Made by a program: the position numbers and the translations under genes. Positions 44,315 through 53,416 of a DNA stretch of 64,000 nt are shown here, piece by piece. Under the pieces are notes generated by a model that was not told where the DNA came from, made no database searches, and worked only from the letters and a program-made list of their open reading frames with translations. The stretch comes from Paenibacillus sp. Soil522 (GTDB lineage: Bacteria; Bacillota; Bacilli; Paenibacillales; Paenibacillaceae), in contig NZ_LMRV01000088.1 of assembly GCF_001428245.1 (NCBI RefSeq), positions 162,864 through 226,863 of the forward strand, written 5' to 3'. Positions within the stretch are counted from its first letter, which is position 1. Each line of letters opens with the position of its first letter.

Positions 44315-45469
44315 TTACCAAAGATACAAATCATTGCCCTTCAGTTTAAAAATAGCTTCCATAAAATAGTAGTCCCCATAGATAATCGGATGATGATGCG
44401 ATTTTGCGTAATACGCTCCTGAACCGTATTGCAAAATGCAGTCGTTATCCCTGGACCAGTCGCAACGCGATTCATCTAACGTTCTGAGCAGCTTTAGCGC
44501 AGCTTCGATATAGGATTCTTTCTCGTACGGGCCTACTGCCTTGGCAAGTTCAATCAATCCGCAAGCTGCAATCGCTGCAGCCGTGTCATCCTCACGCCTA
44601 GGCTCTTTCGGCTGTCTGAAATCAACCGGTATCACTCCGTTGTCTGGAATATTGGCCATAAAATAATGCGCAACACGCTTAGCCGTATCCAAATATTGTT
44701 CTTTTCCGGTATGGATATAGCTCATCATAAAGCCGTACAAGGCCCAGGTTTGCCCTCTCGTCCATGAAGAGCCCTCTTCATAGCCTTGACCTCCGTATGT
44801 TTTGACCACTCCGCCATTAAACGGATCGAACTCCACAATGTGATTCACGGAACCGTCCGGTCTCACGAAAGCCGTCATGGACGTATCCGCATGCTTCATG
44901 GCAATCTGCTTAAACCGCGGATCTCCCGTTTCTTCCGAGGCCCAGTAGAGAAGGGGAATATTGAACATGCAGTCGATGATCGCCCACCCTCTGGTATCGT
45001 TATCCCCCACATCGTTCCATGCACGGATAAACCCGCCCGCCAGATTAAATCGTCCTGCCAGCAAGTTGGCGGCATGCAGAGCTCTTTTCCGGGACTCCGC
45101 GTTCTTCGTTACTTTATAATTGGCCACGCTGGTCGGAAGCCACATAAACCCGACATCGTGATGCAGCCCGTAATAATCCTGGAAGCATTGATCCAACCCG
45201 GCTTCGGAAATATTGGCGATCTCTTTATATTTTTCGTTGCCGGTTTCATGGTGCATCAGCCACATCATGCCGCCCCAGAAACCATTCGTCCACCAATTGA
45301 TGCCATCTGTTTCGGTACCGGTCGGGTTGTCTATGCTGCGGTCATCATGCGTTCCGTTAATCGTCGTGTAAGGGATTTTGTTTCTGGATTTTTCGCTGAC
45401 CCAATCCATTTTCGTTGTAATCTTTTCGATTACTCCGTTTAACCACATTTGTTCCTTTGCTTCTAACAT
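44315..45469 (-). CDS. Glycoside hydrolase family 88 (unsaturated glucuronyl/rhamnogalacturonyl hydrolase type)
   Basis: 384-residue (alpha/alpha)6 barrel protein. Characteristic stretches: WWTNGFWGGMMWLMH, LHHDVGFMWL (catalytic Asp region), SWTRGQTWALYGFMMSY and the second Asp in D-D-T-A-A-A-I-A-A. These enzymes hydrate the 4,5-double bond of unsaturated uronic acids left by lyases and open the sugar ring. No signal peptide, so cytosolic. I use ATG 45467-45469 because AAGG is 9 nt before it. It lies downstream of the GMC-GH2 genes but behind a hairpin, so partly separate transcription is possible. Confidence 0.85.
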   Translation of the reverse strand: MLEAKEQMWLNGVIEKITTKMDWVSEKSRNKIPYTTINGTHDDRSIDNPTGTETDGINWWTNGFWGGMMWLMHHETGNEKYKEIANISEAGLDQCFQDYYGLHHDVGFMWLPTSVANYKVTKNAESRKRALHAANLLAGRFNLAGGFIRAWNDVGDNDTRGWAIIDCMFNIPLLYWASEETGDPRFKQIAMKHADTSMTAFVRPDGSVNHIVEFDPFNGGVVKTYGGQGYEEGSSWTRGQTWALYGFMMSYIHTGKEQYLDTAKRVAHYFMANIPDNGVIPVDFRQPKEPRREDDTAAAIAACGLIELAKAVGPYEKESYIEAALKLLRTLDESRCDWSRDNDCILQYGSGAYYAKSHHHPIIYGDYYFMEAIFKLKGNDLYLW

Positions 45470-45636
45470 GTCCATTTACCTTCTTTCCTCAGGCTATTTC
45501 GAGATTCTTGTGTAAATCATAGCCCGTATCCGTCCAGAAATGTGTTGTTATACAGACGAAAAATGTTGTTTTCTTGCGCACTTCTCAACATACAGATGCT
45601 TCGACTTCAGGATAGATTGCCTATGCCCATTAAAAT

Positions 45637-45660
45637 AGACCACAGGAATCCCTGCGGTCT
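45637..45660 (-). terminator. Weak terminator after the Fn3 region
   Basis: AGACCACAGG, loop AATC, CCTGCGGTCT, immediately after the TGA of the Fn3 fragment on the minus strand; the U-run is poor (TATTTTAAT). Confidence 0.5.
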
Positions 45661-46245
45661 CACAACGATGGTTTATCGCTCTGTTTCATCATGAGCATGG
45701 GGAAAGAAACTGGCCATGGAATTGGTACGGCCTGTTTCAGATCGGAGGCAGCTGATTCCATATTTTCACTTAATGCGCTTACTGTAAAATAATAAGTGAT
45801 ATGATTGCTCAGACCTGTCACCACAACTTGGCCTACTGCAGCTGAATTGACAACAACCATATTTGAATAACATTCCGCTTCCGTTCCATATTTGACTTTG
45901 TAGCCCGTCGCTTTCGGTACTGATTCAAAGATGAGTGCGACTTGACCATTGCCCGGAAGCGCCGCATATAATTGAGGCCGTGCCATAGGCGCATCGGAAG
46001 GTTCCGGCTTCACCGCGACTTCTTGTGAATAGTCGCTTCTGCCGGAAGCGGTCGTTCGCATTAACCGAAAATAGTACGTTGTGTAATTTTTCAAGCCCGT
46101 TACGGCAAAAGCGCCTTTTTGAGTAATGCGGTCAAGTACATGGGAGTACACCCCACTTTTTATGCCGTATTGGATCTTATAGTGTAAATCCGTGCTATCG
46201 CTGGAATATCCCACATAAAATCCTTCGCTGACCGGTACGGCATCC
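45660..46245 (-). pseudogene. Out-of-frame C-terminal Fn3-repeat part of the GH2 gene
   Basis: About 190 codons that continue the GH2 gene but in another frame. Fibronectin III strands are clear: FYVGYSSDSTDLHYKIQYG, VTGLKNYTTYYFRLM, then a second repeat with GYKVKYGTEAECY and VTGLSNHITYYFTVSALSEN. There is no ribosome site at its first ATG, and it joins smoothly (DAVPVSEGFYVGY) to the GH2 protein after ...AYNVKYG. The frameshift lies near 46235-46256. Confidence 0.78.
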
Positions 46246-48436
46246 CATATTTTACATTATAAGCAGACGCTCCGTTCACTTTATGAAAAATGATCCGTAC
46301 AGTACCGCTCGCAACCAAGACTTCTTGGATTGTAGGCGCCGCAGGCACGTTAAAGTAGTCGTTTTTTTCATATACTTCGTAGTTCGTGGGGGTGACAATT
46401 GTAATTTTCTGCTGCAGTACACCTTCCATGGGAACCGTCCACAGGAGGTAGCCCGTCCATGGAGAATTCCCAGGATACAACTGCGGAAGATCAATAATCC
46501 CACCTTCGCTTTTGTAATGGTTGTCGTAAATCTGCCATTTCAACTTGTAACCCTTCATCGTATAGGATGGCAAATCCGCTGCAATCATTCCCTTTGGATT
46601 TACCGTTACAGCAGTTTTCACACGGGTTCCTGTACGGAATGTAATCACGGAATGGGAGATACGCATGGCTTTTACGGGCGAGTTGGCCTTCCTTGCGTTT
46701 TCGTAGCCTCTTTTCCGCTGCCTCCATACGGTTACAACGCCCCAAGGTCTGTTTTCGGATGCAGGTGTGCCCGCATAATCGCTCCTGTAATCATTCCATG
46801 TCCAGAGTGAGGCCCCGACGATATACTCCTTATCCCTCAACAGGTTTAATAAGCTGTCAACTTGCACGTTCCCGATATTTGGATCTTCATTATTGAATCC
46901 GGATGGTCCATATTCGGTGAAAAAAATCGGCTTGTCGGGCCAAAGCCTATGAACATGAATAGCGTTTTCGGCTTGATTCCCGTAGCTGTTTAACGATATG
47001 ATATCACAATATTGGGCTGCATCCCCGATTGGCGAGCCCGCCTGGGCTGCCGTGTTGCTGGCATAGGTCAGTATTCTGCTTGAATCAAGAAACGTTCTGA
47101 TATAATCAAACATCGATTTAACGTATTTTTGACCGGCTGCAGTGTCTCCGGGAATTTCATTCGCAACACTCCAACCGACGATTGAAGGGTGATTGTAATC
47201 TCTTTCAATCATTTCTTTTAACCACTGCCTCGCTTCGGGGTTATCTTTAGTAACATGAATGTCTTCCTTGCCCCACACGGGAATTTCTCCAATATTCAGC
47301 ATTCCCTTCTCGTCGATATAGTCCAATAAATCGGAATCGTTCGGTACATGGTGGATTCGGGCCATATTGGCTCCGGCGTTTTTCATCGAATCGATATCGG
47401 CCTTGACGAGATATTTCGGCTCGGTATTTCCTGTCACACGGTTAGATGGTACTCGGTTGAATCCTACAAGCCTGACCGGCTCTCCATTTAGTCTAAACTG
47501 TGTCCCTGAAAGTTCAATTTTACGGATGCCAAACGGATTACTGACTTGATGCTTTAAAACGGTGTTTTCTAAGAGTGACGTTTCCATACGGTAAAGATGC
47601 GGAAAATCAAAATGCCATAACTTTACCTTGGATGCAGGTAATTTCGTATGCAAGCTGACGCTCACATGCGAATTAGCGTTAACTGAAGCGGAAGCGGTGA
47701 GATTTTTATCATTTGCCGAACTCCAAATTAAGCTGCCGCTTGCCTTGTCATAAAGATTACATTCTACATTTATCGTCTTGACCCTTGAGAAACAATTCAG
47801 CACTTTCACGTTTATATGGATTGATGCCGAACCATGGATCAAGTCTGGCGTCGAAGTAACCTTTTGCCATTGAATTCTAACCTTGTGATTAACAATCAAA
47901 TGGACGTCTCTGATTATGCCGCCCCAGGGCCACCATGCTCCCACCTGATAGGAATTATCGGCCATAACAGTGATCGTATTGGTGCTGCCATAGTTTAACA
48001 ATGCCGACACATCGAACTCAAAGGGTGTGTATCCACCGCTGTGCTCGCCAAGATAAGTTCCGTTTAACCATACCTTAGTATGATGATAAACCGCATCGAA
48101 CCGGATGCAAACCGTATATCCAAGGTAATCACTAGGTGCTTCGAAGGTTCTTCTGTACCAACCCTTGCCCCTATAGGAGCTGTAAGCATTCATCGTATCC
48201 CAATTACCGGGTACAGTTAGAGCTTCCCATGCGAAATCATTCAATGATGCCGAATACCACGCCTTTATTTCACCCAGATGGTCAGGATCCGTTAAAAATC
48301 GCCAGATGCCGTTCAATAACATTCGTGACTCTCCGGTAGTTGCACTTGGTCCGGATAAAGTTTCAAAGAGCGAAAACAAACGATTCGCCTTTCTTAAAGC
48401 TCTTTCGATGATACCAAGACGATGCTTCATTTTCAT
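46160..48436 (-). CDS. Glycoside hydrolase family 2 protein, frameshifted before its Fn3 tail
   Basis: 758 residues up to the frameshift stop. Jelly-roll domain 30-190 (LLNGIWRFLTDPDHLG, KVWLNGTYLGEHSGGYTPF, GGIIRDVHL), an Ig-like domain, then a TIM barrel with acid/base Glu in WSVANEIPGD and nucleophile Glu in IFFTEYGPSG; both are intact. Family members are beta-glucuronidases, galactosidases or mannosidases. The Fn3 tail is shifted out of frame near 46245. The catalytic part may still work. No signal peptide is obvious (start MKMKHRLG, GGAGGTG upstream), odd for a protein with Fn3 domains. Operon partner of the GMC oxidoreductase. Confidence 0.85.
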   Translation of the reverse strand: MKMKHRLGIIERALRKANRLFSLFETLSGPSATTGESRMLLNGIWRFLTDPDHLGEIKAWYSASLNDFAWEALTVPGNWDTMNAYSSYRGKGWYRRTFEAPSDYLGYTVCIRFDAVYHHTKVWLNGTYLGEHSGGYTPFEFDVSALLNYGSTNTITVMADNSYQVGAWWPWGGIIRDVHLIVNHKVRIQWQKVTSTPDLIHGSASIHINVKVLNCFSRVKTINVECNLYDKASGSLIWSSANDKNLTASASVNANSHVSVSLHTKLPASKVKLWHFDFPHLYRMETSLLENTVLKHQVSNPFGIRKIELSGTQFRLNGEPVRLVGFNRVPSNRVTGNTEPKYLVKADIDSMKNAGANMARIHHVPNDSDLLDYIDEKGMLNIGEIPVWGKEDIHVTKDNPEARQWLKEMIERDYNHPSIVGWSVANEIPGDTAAGQKYVKSMFDYIRTFLDSSRILTYASNTAAQAGSPIGDAAQYCDIISLNSYGNQAENAIHVHRLWPDKPIFFTEYGPSGFNNEDPNIGNVQVDSLLNLLRDKEYIVGASLWTWNDYRSDYAGTPASENRPWGVVTVWRQRKRGYENARKANSPVKAMRISHSVITFRTGTRVKTAVTVNPKGMIAADLPSYTMKGYKLKWQIYDNHYKSEGGIIDLPQLYPGNSPWTGYLLWTVPMEGVLQQKITIVTPTNYEVYEKNDYFNVPAAPTIQEVLVASGTVRIIFHKVNGASAYNVKYGMPYRSAKDFMWDIPAIARIYTIRSNTA

Positions 48437-48461
48437 GTGTTCACCTCCGAAACTAAGGCGG

Positions 48462-49955
48462 TCAGCCTTTCATCATCTCCAGCAAGTAATCAGCTGTGCG
48501 AATCGCTAGCGCCACCGTTGTCAGAGTCGGATTTGCCGCCCCACTGGTAGGAAGTACACTGTTATCGGACACATACAAACCACGAATACCATGGAGCTGT
48601 CCGAACGGATTGACCGCCGAAGTGAGCGGATCGTTCCCTATACGGCATGTCCCCGATTCATGATTGTCACTTCCCGACAGCGCCAAACAAAGGGAAGGCA
48701 AGGAACCTTCATCTGTTTCGCCCCTGATGGCGTTGGTCGCCTTCCGGATGGAATCCGCCATCAGCGCAATCACTTCCCGGTCTTTGTCGCTGTAGGAAAA
48801 TTGGACTTGGATTTCTGGAACACCGTAGAAATCCTTCCGGTTTTCATCCAACATCACCCTGTTTTCAAACCTCGATTCCACTCGACCGAAACTGAGTAAT
48901 CGTACTTCCCAATCCTCTCGGACGGGCTTTTCTTCATACTGGGGATACCAAGCAAACGTTCCCGGTCCCTGGATTTGCAACTGAAACGGGCGCCCCTCCA
49001 ATGCTGGATATAGGATGCCCAGCGTGCCAAGCACTTCCGGGAAACCTTTGACACTTAAGGGTATAACCGTCATTAAACTGGTATGATTCGTTAAATAATG
49101 GCCGATCGCCGGACCCGGGATACCTGAATGTAGAAGAAGCCGCGGAGTCTCAAAAGTGCTTCCGGCCAAAACGATATTTTCCGCTTCCAGCGCATATGCT
49201 TTTCCTTCCTTCGACATCGCGGTAATACCTGATACGTTGCCCTTTTCGACATGAATTTGTACAGCCCGCGCCTCAACGGCCAAATCAAAGGACATCAGAT
49301 TTAACGCCTCTGCAAAAAATGAAATCGAACTGAAGAAAGCATTGGAATGGACTTCTCCGTACTGAGTGGCGGTCATATCAACAGCCATCGGAATCTCTCG
49401 GGCATCAACGAACCCGTTTTGCCACAGCCTTTTAAGCAAAATTTGCGTGATCGCGGATCCGGAGGTATAAGTCTGTGTGACCTTCATCACCTTCTCCGCT
49501 AAGCTATAATAAAAATCCATTTCTCGCAGCGGGATCGACCATTGGAGCAATTCGGAAACAGGCATTCGGGGACTAACTGCCCCCCACGTCAGGGTTTTAC
49601 CCCCTAATGCAAACAATTGTCTGGCACCTGGGAATTCAGGAAGTGTAAGTCCAAGAGTTCTTAAAATGCGCGGGTTATACATATAATCGAACCATCGGCC
49701 CCTGTTTAACGTCGGCACATTCCAGACATGACTCGGAATGAGCAGGCCGCCTGCATCAATAATCCCGATCTTTCGGCCGGTTCCGCGCCATTGGTTACAC
49801 AACCGCCAGAGCGCTGCACCTCCTCCCGCGCCCGTACCGATGATAAGTACATCGTACCGGGTACGTTCCATCCGTTCTAACGCAGCAAGCGGTATCCAAG
49901 TATCTTGGGGTGTCACCGGCAGGGGTAGCGGACAAGTAGAAAATGAATGATTCAT
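48462..49955 (-). CDS. GMC-family FAD-dependent oxidoreductase
   Basis: 497 residues. FAD-binding loop I-I-G-T-G-A-G-G-G-A-A near residue 38, E/D loop in KIGIIDAGG, the catalytic region S-D-N-H-E-S-G-T-C-R-I-G and the terminal S-G-A-A-N-P-T-L-T-T-V-A-L-A-I-R of sugar/alcohol oxidoreductases. Such enzymes oxidise C2 or C3 hydroxyls of sugars or glycosides. No signal peptide and no cytochrome subunit next to it. GGGAG precedes the ATG. Only 25 nt separate it from the GH2 gene, suggesting an oxidise-then-cleave pair. Confidence 0.88.
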   Translation of the reverse strand: MNHSFSTCPLPLPVTPQDTWIPLAALERMERTRYDVLIIGTGAGGGAALWRLCNQWRGTGRKIGIIDAGGLLIPSHVWNVPTLNRGRWFDYMYNPRILRTLGLTLPEFPGARQLFALGGKTLTWGAVSPRMPVSELLQWSIPLREMDFYYSLAEKVMKVTQTYTSGSAITQILLKRLWQNGFVDAREIPMAVDMTATQYGEVHSNAFFSSISFFAEALNLMSFDLAVEARAVQIHVEKGNVSGITAMSKEGKAYALEAENIVLAGSTFETPRLLLHSGIPGPAIGHYLTNHTSLMTVIPLSVKGFPEVLGTLGILYPALEGRPFQLQIQGPGTFAWYPQYEEKPVREDWEVRLLSFGRVESRFENRVMLDENRKDFYGVPEIQVQFSYSDKDREVIALMADSIRKATNAIRGETDEGSLPSLCLALSGSDNHESGTCRIGNDPLTSAVNPFGQLHGIRGLYVSDNSVLPTSGAANPTLTTVALAIRTADYLLEMMKG

Positions 49956-50289
49956 AATCTATCACTCCCTGATTTACATCTGACACTTCACAGTCTTACT
50001 AGGAAAAGCCTGCGTATTCGCTGATCGGTTATCAAGAAAACTCCGAAAAAGTGAAGTAGTGGAGATATTACAAGTACTTATGACTACAGGAATGAGTGCG
50101 ATAATTGCGTGAGCTTACTTGTATCGGTCAGAAGCCTGGCCGGGTGCGCAAATTTAGAACTATGATAATTTTCTGTAGTCAGTTCCAGAGCTTGTACGCC
50201 GGTTGATCTAACATACATGAGCAGATGTATTTTACTATATTAGAATTTTATGATGATTTCAGGGAATAAGAACAGATGAAAAAATCAAC
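49956..50289. other. Unassigned intergenic region
   Basis: Upstream of the GMC gene and next to a transposase stub. No open frame with a ribosome site and no recognisable RNA. Probably holds the GMC promoter and insertion-sequence debris. Confidence 0.3.
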
Positions 50290-50427
50290 TCAATGATCTT
50301 TGTCATGTATTCCTAGGTGACCGGTGATCTTACTGTTTTTCCATCCTTCATCAACATGCAATCGAACAGCCTCAAATATAAGAGACTTTGGATAATGTTT
50401 TATAAATTTTTGTCCTTTCATTGCCAT
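50290..50427 (-). pseudogene. IS3-family transposase OrfA stub
   Basis: 45 codons, MAMKGQKFIKHYPKSLIFEA followed by V-R-L-H-V-x-E-G-x-x-x-S-K-I-T-G-H-L-G-I-H-D-K-D, then a TGA. This is the N-terminal helix-turn-helix of IS3-type OrfA proteins; the rest of OrfA and OrfB are absent. AGGGGG before the ATG. A remnant of an insertion sequence. Confidence 0.7.
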
Positions 50428-50545
50428 AAAAAATGCACCCCCTAGAATTTCATCGGATTAACCCAGGGGTTTTCCAGTGTTCATTCTAAGGGGTGAATTT
50501 TTCATATCGGCGATTGTGGGGGATTAATTAGTCGGAACAACATTG

Positions 50546-50650
50546 CTATTTAGACTTCTTCTTTGCTGCTGATCGTCCCTGCTTTTTAGGGTCGTCCGAT
50601 GGGGGAGCCACATGCTGGGAACCGTTCGGTTTGATGTTATCACTGCCCAT
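50546..50650 (-). CDS. Small basic protein (34 aa), unknown
   Basis: MGSDNIKPNGSQHVAPPSDD continues into P-K-K-Q-G-R-S-A-A-K-K-K-S-K. AAAGGAGG lies 7 nt before the ATG, an excellent ribosome site, so it is likely to be translated. Composition (Lys, Ser, Pro, no hydrophobic core) resembles minor spore proteins, but I cannot assign it to a named SASP family. Confidence 0.55.
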   Translation of the reverse strand: MGSDNIKPNGSQHVAPPSDDPKKQGRSAAKKKSK

Positions 50651-50756
50651 GTTGAATCCTCCTTTCATTTGATCGAGCTCTATAGTTATGTGTCCTATAT
50701 AAAATCTTCATACATTGGTCACTTAATTCTGAAAAACACAGCTTAAAAAGTAAGCA

Positions 50757-51378
50757 TCATGTCGCTAGCGCCTTGGCTGTCTTTGATTTTCTGACCTTCT
50801 GCATGTCCCTCTGCACCAAATACATGGCAAATAAGACGCCGATTCCTCCGAGCATCTGATAAACCGTCAACATTTCATGCAGCAAAAAATACCCCGCGGC
50901 GACCGCCGTGATCGGCAGCGTGTACCCGTAAAAAGACGCTTTGAAAGGGCCAAGACGGGCGAGGCTCCAAATGTGCAGCGTAAAGCCGACCATGGTCGCC
51001 AGAATGGCCGTATACGTGAGACTGATCCAGCCGTTTGACGAAATGCCGGCTAAATAGGCGGCGTCCGCCTTCCACAGCACATAGGGGAGCATTGAAACGG
51101 CGCCGGTCGTCATCTCCCAGGAAATCAGCTGCATAAACCGATAACGCGACGTCAATCTGCTCATCAGTATGAGATAGACTGCGCCAAAGAGGCTTCGCAG
51201 ATGCAGCAAACCGTCCCCGCGAAGCGTAACTTGCCCGAAATGCAATCCCTGCTCGCCTCCTGCCACGATCACTATACGCTTACGAAAGCAAAGGGAAGGC
51301 CGATCAGAATCCGGTACGACAACCGGATCTCCTTGAGGGCGAGTGAGATGATGACGCTGGTGAGGAAAAATAAAGTTC
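50757..51378 (-). pseudogene. Truncated, frameshifted EamA/DMT-family transporter
   Basis: The C-terminal half reads as a five-helix EamA domain: LISWEMTTGAVSMLPYVLW, IATMVGF-like helices, LGPFKASFYGYTLPITAVAA, LGGIGVLFAMYLVQ. Upstream the frame changes: LTSVIISLALKEIRLSYRIL followed by G-L-P-F-A-F-V-S-V ends at a TAG and then resumes in the other frame. The expected first 60-70 residues are missing; homology stops exactly at an AT-rich repeat (51366). A dead drug/metabolite exporter. Confidence 0.8.
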
Positions 51379-51506
51379 TTTAATGTGAGTCCAGTAAAAT
51401 CAACGTATTTTGAGCATAAAATTGAAAGCAAAAAAATTAAAGTTCTTTAATGCGATCAATGCCCTCAGCTACGGTTCAGAATTTGTGAAAATAAAGTTAT
51501 TTAATC
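51366..51506. repeat. Three AT-rich direct repeats
   Basis: AAATAAAGTTCTTTAATG-like units at 51366-51385, 51434-51452 and 51488-51506. Each contains the near-palindrome TTAAAGTTCTTTAA. They lie between the truncated EamA and SDR genes. Confidence 0.6.
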
Positions 51507-51637
51507 AGAGGACAGCAAAGATCCCGGAACGAACTTCCGTTTACATTTCAAAGTATACACGATCAAAACAGAACAGGATTGGCAGGGGAGCTGGATGTGA
51601 GGATGGATATAGCTGAATTGGCACTACAAATAAAATA

Positions 51638-51958
51638 CTACTGGAAGCTCCTGTAATGATGCCAACTGATCAGCTCCTCGAAGTAGCCGAGATAACAATT
51701 GGCAGCGTTATTGACGAGCACGTCGATCGTTCCGAATCGGTCAACCGCCGCCTTTACGGCGGCCTCGGCGTCGGCAGGACTGGTGACGTCCAATTTCACG
51801 ACCAGCAAATTATCAACCTCGCCGATGGCTTTGGATACCGCGTCGGTGTTGCGGCCAGTGGCGACGATCTGGTACCCGGCTGCCAGGACGGCCTTGGTGA
51901 TGTCTGCGCCCATACCACGCCCGGCACCAGTGATAAACCAAACTTTCTTATCAGACAT
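51638..51958 (-). pseudogene. Truncated short-chain dehydrogenase/reductase
   Basis: 106 residues only. The N-terminus is a normal SDR: W-F-I-T-G-A-G-R-G-M-G, L-D-V-T, and V-L-V-N-N-A-A-N-C-Y-L-G-Y-F-E-E. The active-site Ser and Tyr-x-x-x-Lys, expected about 40-60 residues further, are absent; the frame ends in unrelated SWHHYRSFQ. The typical length is about 280, so it is a 3'-deleted remnant. Confidence 0.8.
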
Positions 51959-52029
51959 ATTTTTTCCTCCTATGTTGTTACGCTTTATAATTAGGGGGTT
52001 TATTTTTCTATGCCTTTATAGAGAATCCT

Positions 52030-52205
52030 TTATTTCCCTTCTGAAAACACTTCTTTAGCAACCATAATGGCAGACATCGATTTCGGCCATCCAGCGTAAA
52101 AAGCAAGATGAATAATGACTTCTTTGAGCTCTTCTTCCGAAATCCCGTTTGTTTTCGCTTTGTTCAAATGAAATCTCAATTGTTCTGTATTTCCGCCAAT
52201 ATCAA
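52030..52205 (-). pseudogene. C-terminal fragment of a carboxymuconolactone decarboxylase-like protein
   Basis: About 57 codons in frame, with G-G-N-T-E-Q-L-R-F-H-L-N-K-A, E-E-E-L-K-E-V-I-I-H-L-A-F-Y-A-G-W-P-K and A-K-E-V-F, ending at TAA 52030. This is the C-terminal half of the CMD (AhpD-like) fold; the start and first half are missing. It lies just after the aldo/keto reductase stop. Confidence 0.75.
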
Positions 52206-52222
52206 GCTATCGTCGTACCATA

Positions 52223-53203
52223 TTAACTAAAACCAACTATTTGGTGAGATACATACGGTTCTTCCAGGAACGCAATTTCTTCCGATGTTAACTTAACCGA
52301 TAGAGCGCCTACGGCACCTTCAAGATGAGATGTTTTCGTAGCGCCGATAATAGGAGCTGTGACGGGTTCTTTCTGCAGCAGCCAGGCAAGTGCGATATGA
52401 ATACGGGGAACGCCATGTTTTTCTGCGATAGCCGCCACCCGCTCCACGACCATTCGATCCGTATCTGCAGTCGCATCGTACTTCGATTTTTGAATCAGAT
52501 CGGTTTCGGATCGATGCGTTGTTTCTGACCAATTACGAGTCAATCTTCCTGACGCAAGCGGACTATATGGAATCACACCGATTTTTTCTTCCTTGCAAAG
52601 CGGCAGCATCTCCCTCTCCTCTTCACGATAGATGAGGTTTAAATGATTCTGCATCGCTACAAACCGGGTCCACCCATTTTTCTCCGCTACATGTAATGCC
52701 TTTTGGAACTGCCAAGCGTACATGGCTGAAGCGCCAATATATCTTGCCTTCCCAGCCTTCACAACATCATGCAATGCTTCCATCGTTTCTTCAATGGGAG
52801 TATGGTAATCCCAACGGTGGATTAGATAAAGATCGACATAATCGGTTCCCAATCTCTTCAGACTCTTATCAATTTCACTCATGATTGCCTTTCGGGAAAG
52901 TCCGGCACCATTTGGACCTTCGTGCATACGACCATGAACCTTTGTCGCGATGACAATTTCATCACGATTGGCATAATCTTTTAAAGCACGACCAACAATT
53001 TCCTCGCTTGTTCCAGCTGCATACACATTCGCCGTATCAAAAAAATTGATACCAAGCTCAAGGGCTTTTTTAATAATAGGACGACTGTGCTCTTCATCGA
53101 GTACCCATTGATGAAACGACCGCTCTGCTACACCAAAACTCATACAGCCAAGACAAAGCCGGGATACATCCAAGCCGGTATTTCCAAGTTTCATATAATC
53201 CAC
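52223..53203 (-). CDS. Aldo/keto reductase
   Basis: 326 residues. TIM-barrel AKR with tetrad residues: Asp and Tyr in NFFDTANVYAAGTSEEIVG, Lys in EIVIATKVHG and His in VDLYLIHRWD. NADPH-binding C-terminus (PIIGATKTSHLEGAVGAL). Reduces aldehydes or ketones; substrate unknown. Start GTG 53201-53203 has GAGG 10 nt upstream; an ATG three codons on is an alternative. Divergent from an AraC regulator which probably controls it. Confidence 0.9.
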   Translation of the reverse strand: MDYMKLGNTGLDVSRLCLGCMSFGVAERSFHQWVLDEEHSRPIIKKALELGINFFDTANVYAAGTSEEIVGRALKDYANRDEIVIATKVHGRMHEGPNGAGLSRKAIMSEIDKSLKRLGTDYVDLYLIHRWDYHTPIEETMEALHDVVKAGKARYIGASAMYAWQFQKALHVAEKNGWTRFVAMQNHLNLIYREEEREMLPLCKEEKIGVIPYSPLASGRLTRNWSETTHRSETDLIQKSKYDATADTDRMVVERVAAIAEKHGVPRIHIALAWLLQKEPVTAPIIGATKTSHLEGAVGALSVKLTSEEIAFLEEPYVSHQIVGFS

Positions 53204-53416
53204 TTTGATTATTCCTCACTCTCTTTTAAATTAATAGCTACCTTTCAGTTGTTGTTTATTGTGTCTTATGTACTTCTTATTATGTAACAAATGAAAAAGC
53301 AATCGTTATCCCATTCGTATCAAGTTTTTGCCTAATTCTCTCACAACCATTTGTGCAATCGACAAATAAGCGATAGAATGAAACTATCGAAGATGACGGA
53401 ATAAGGAGAATTAGGT

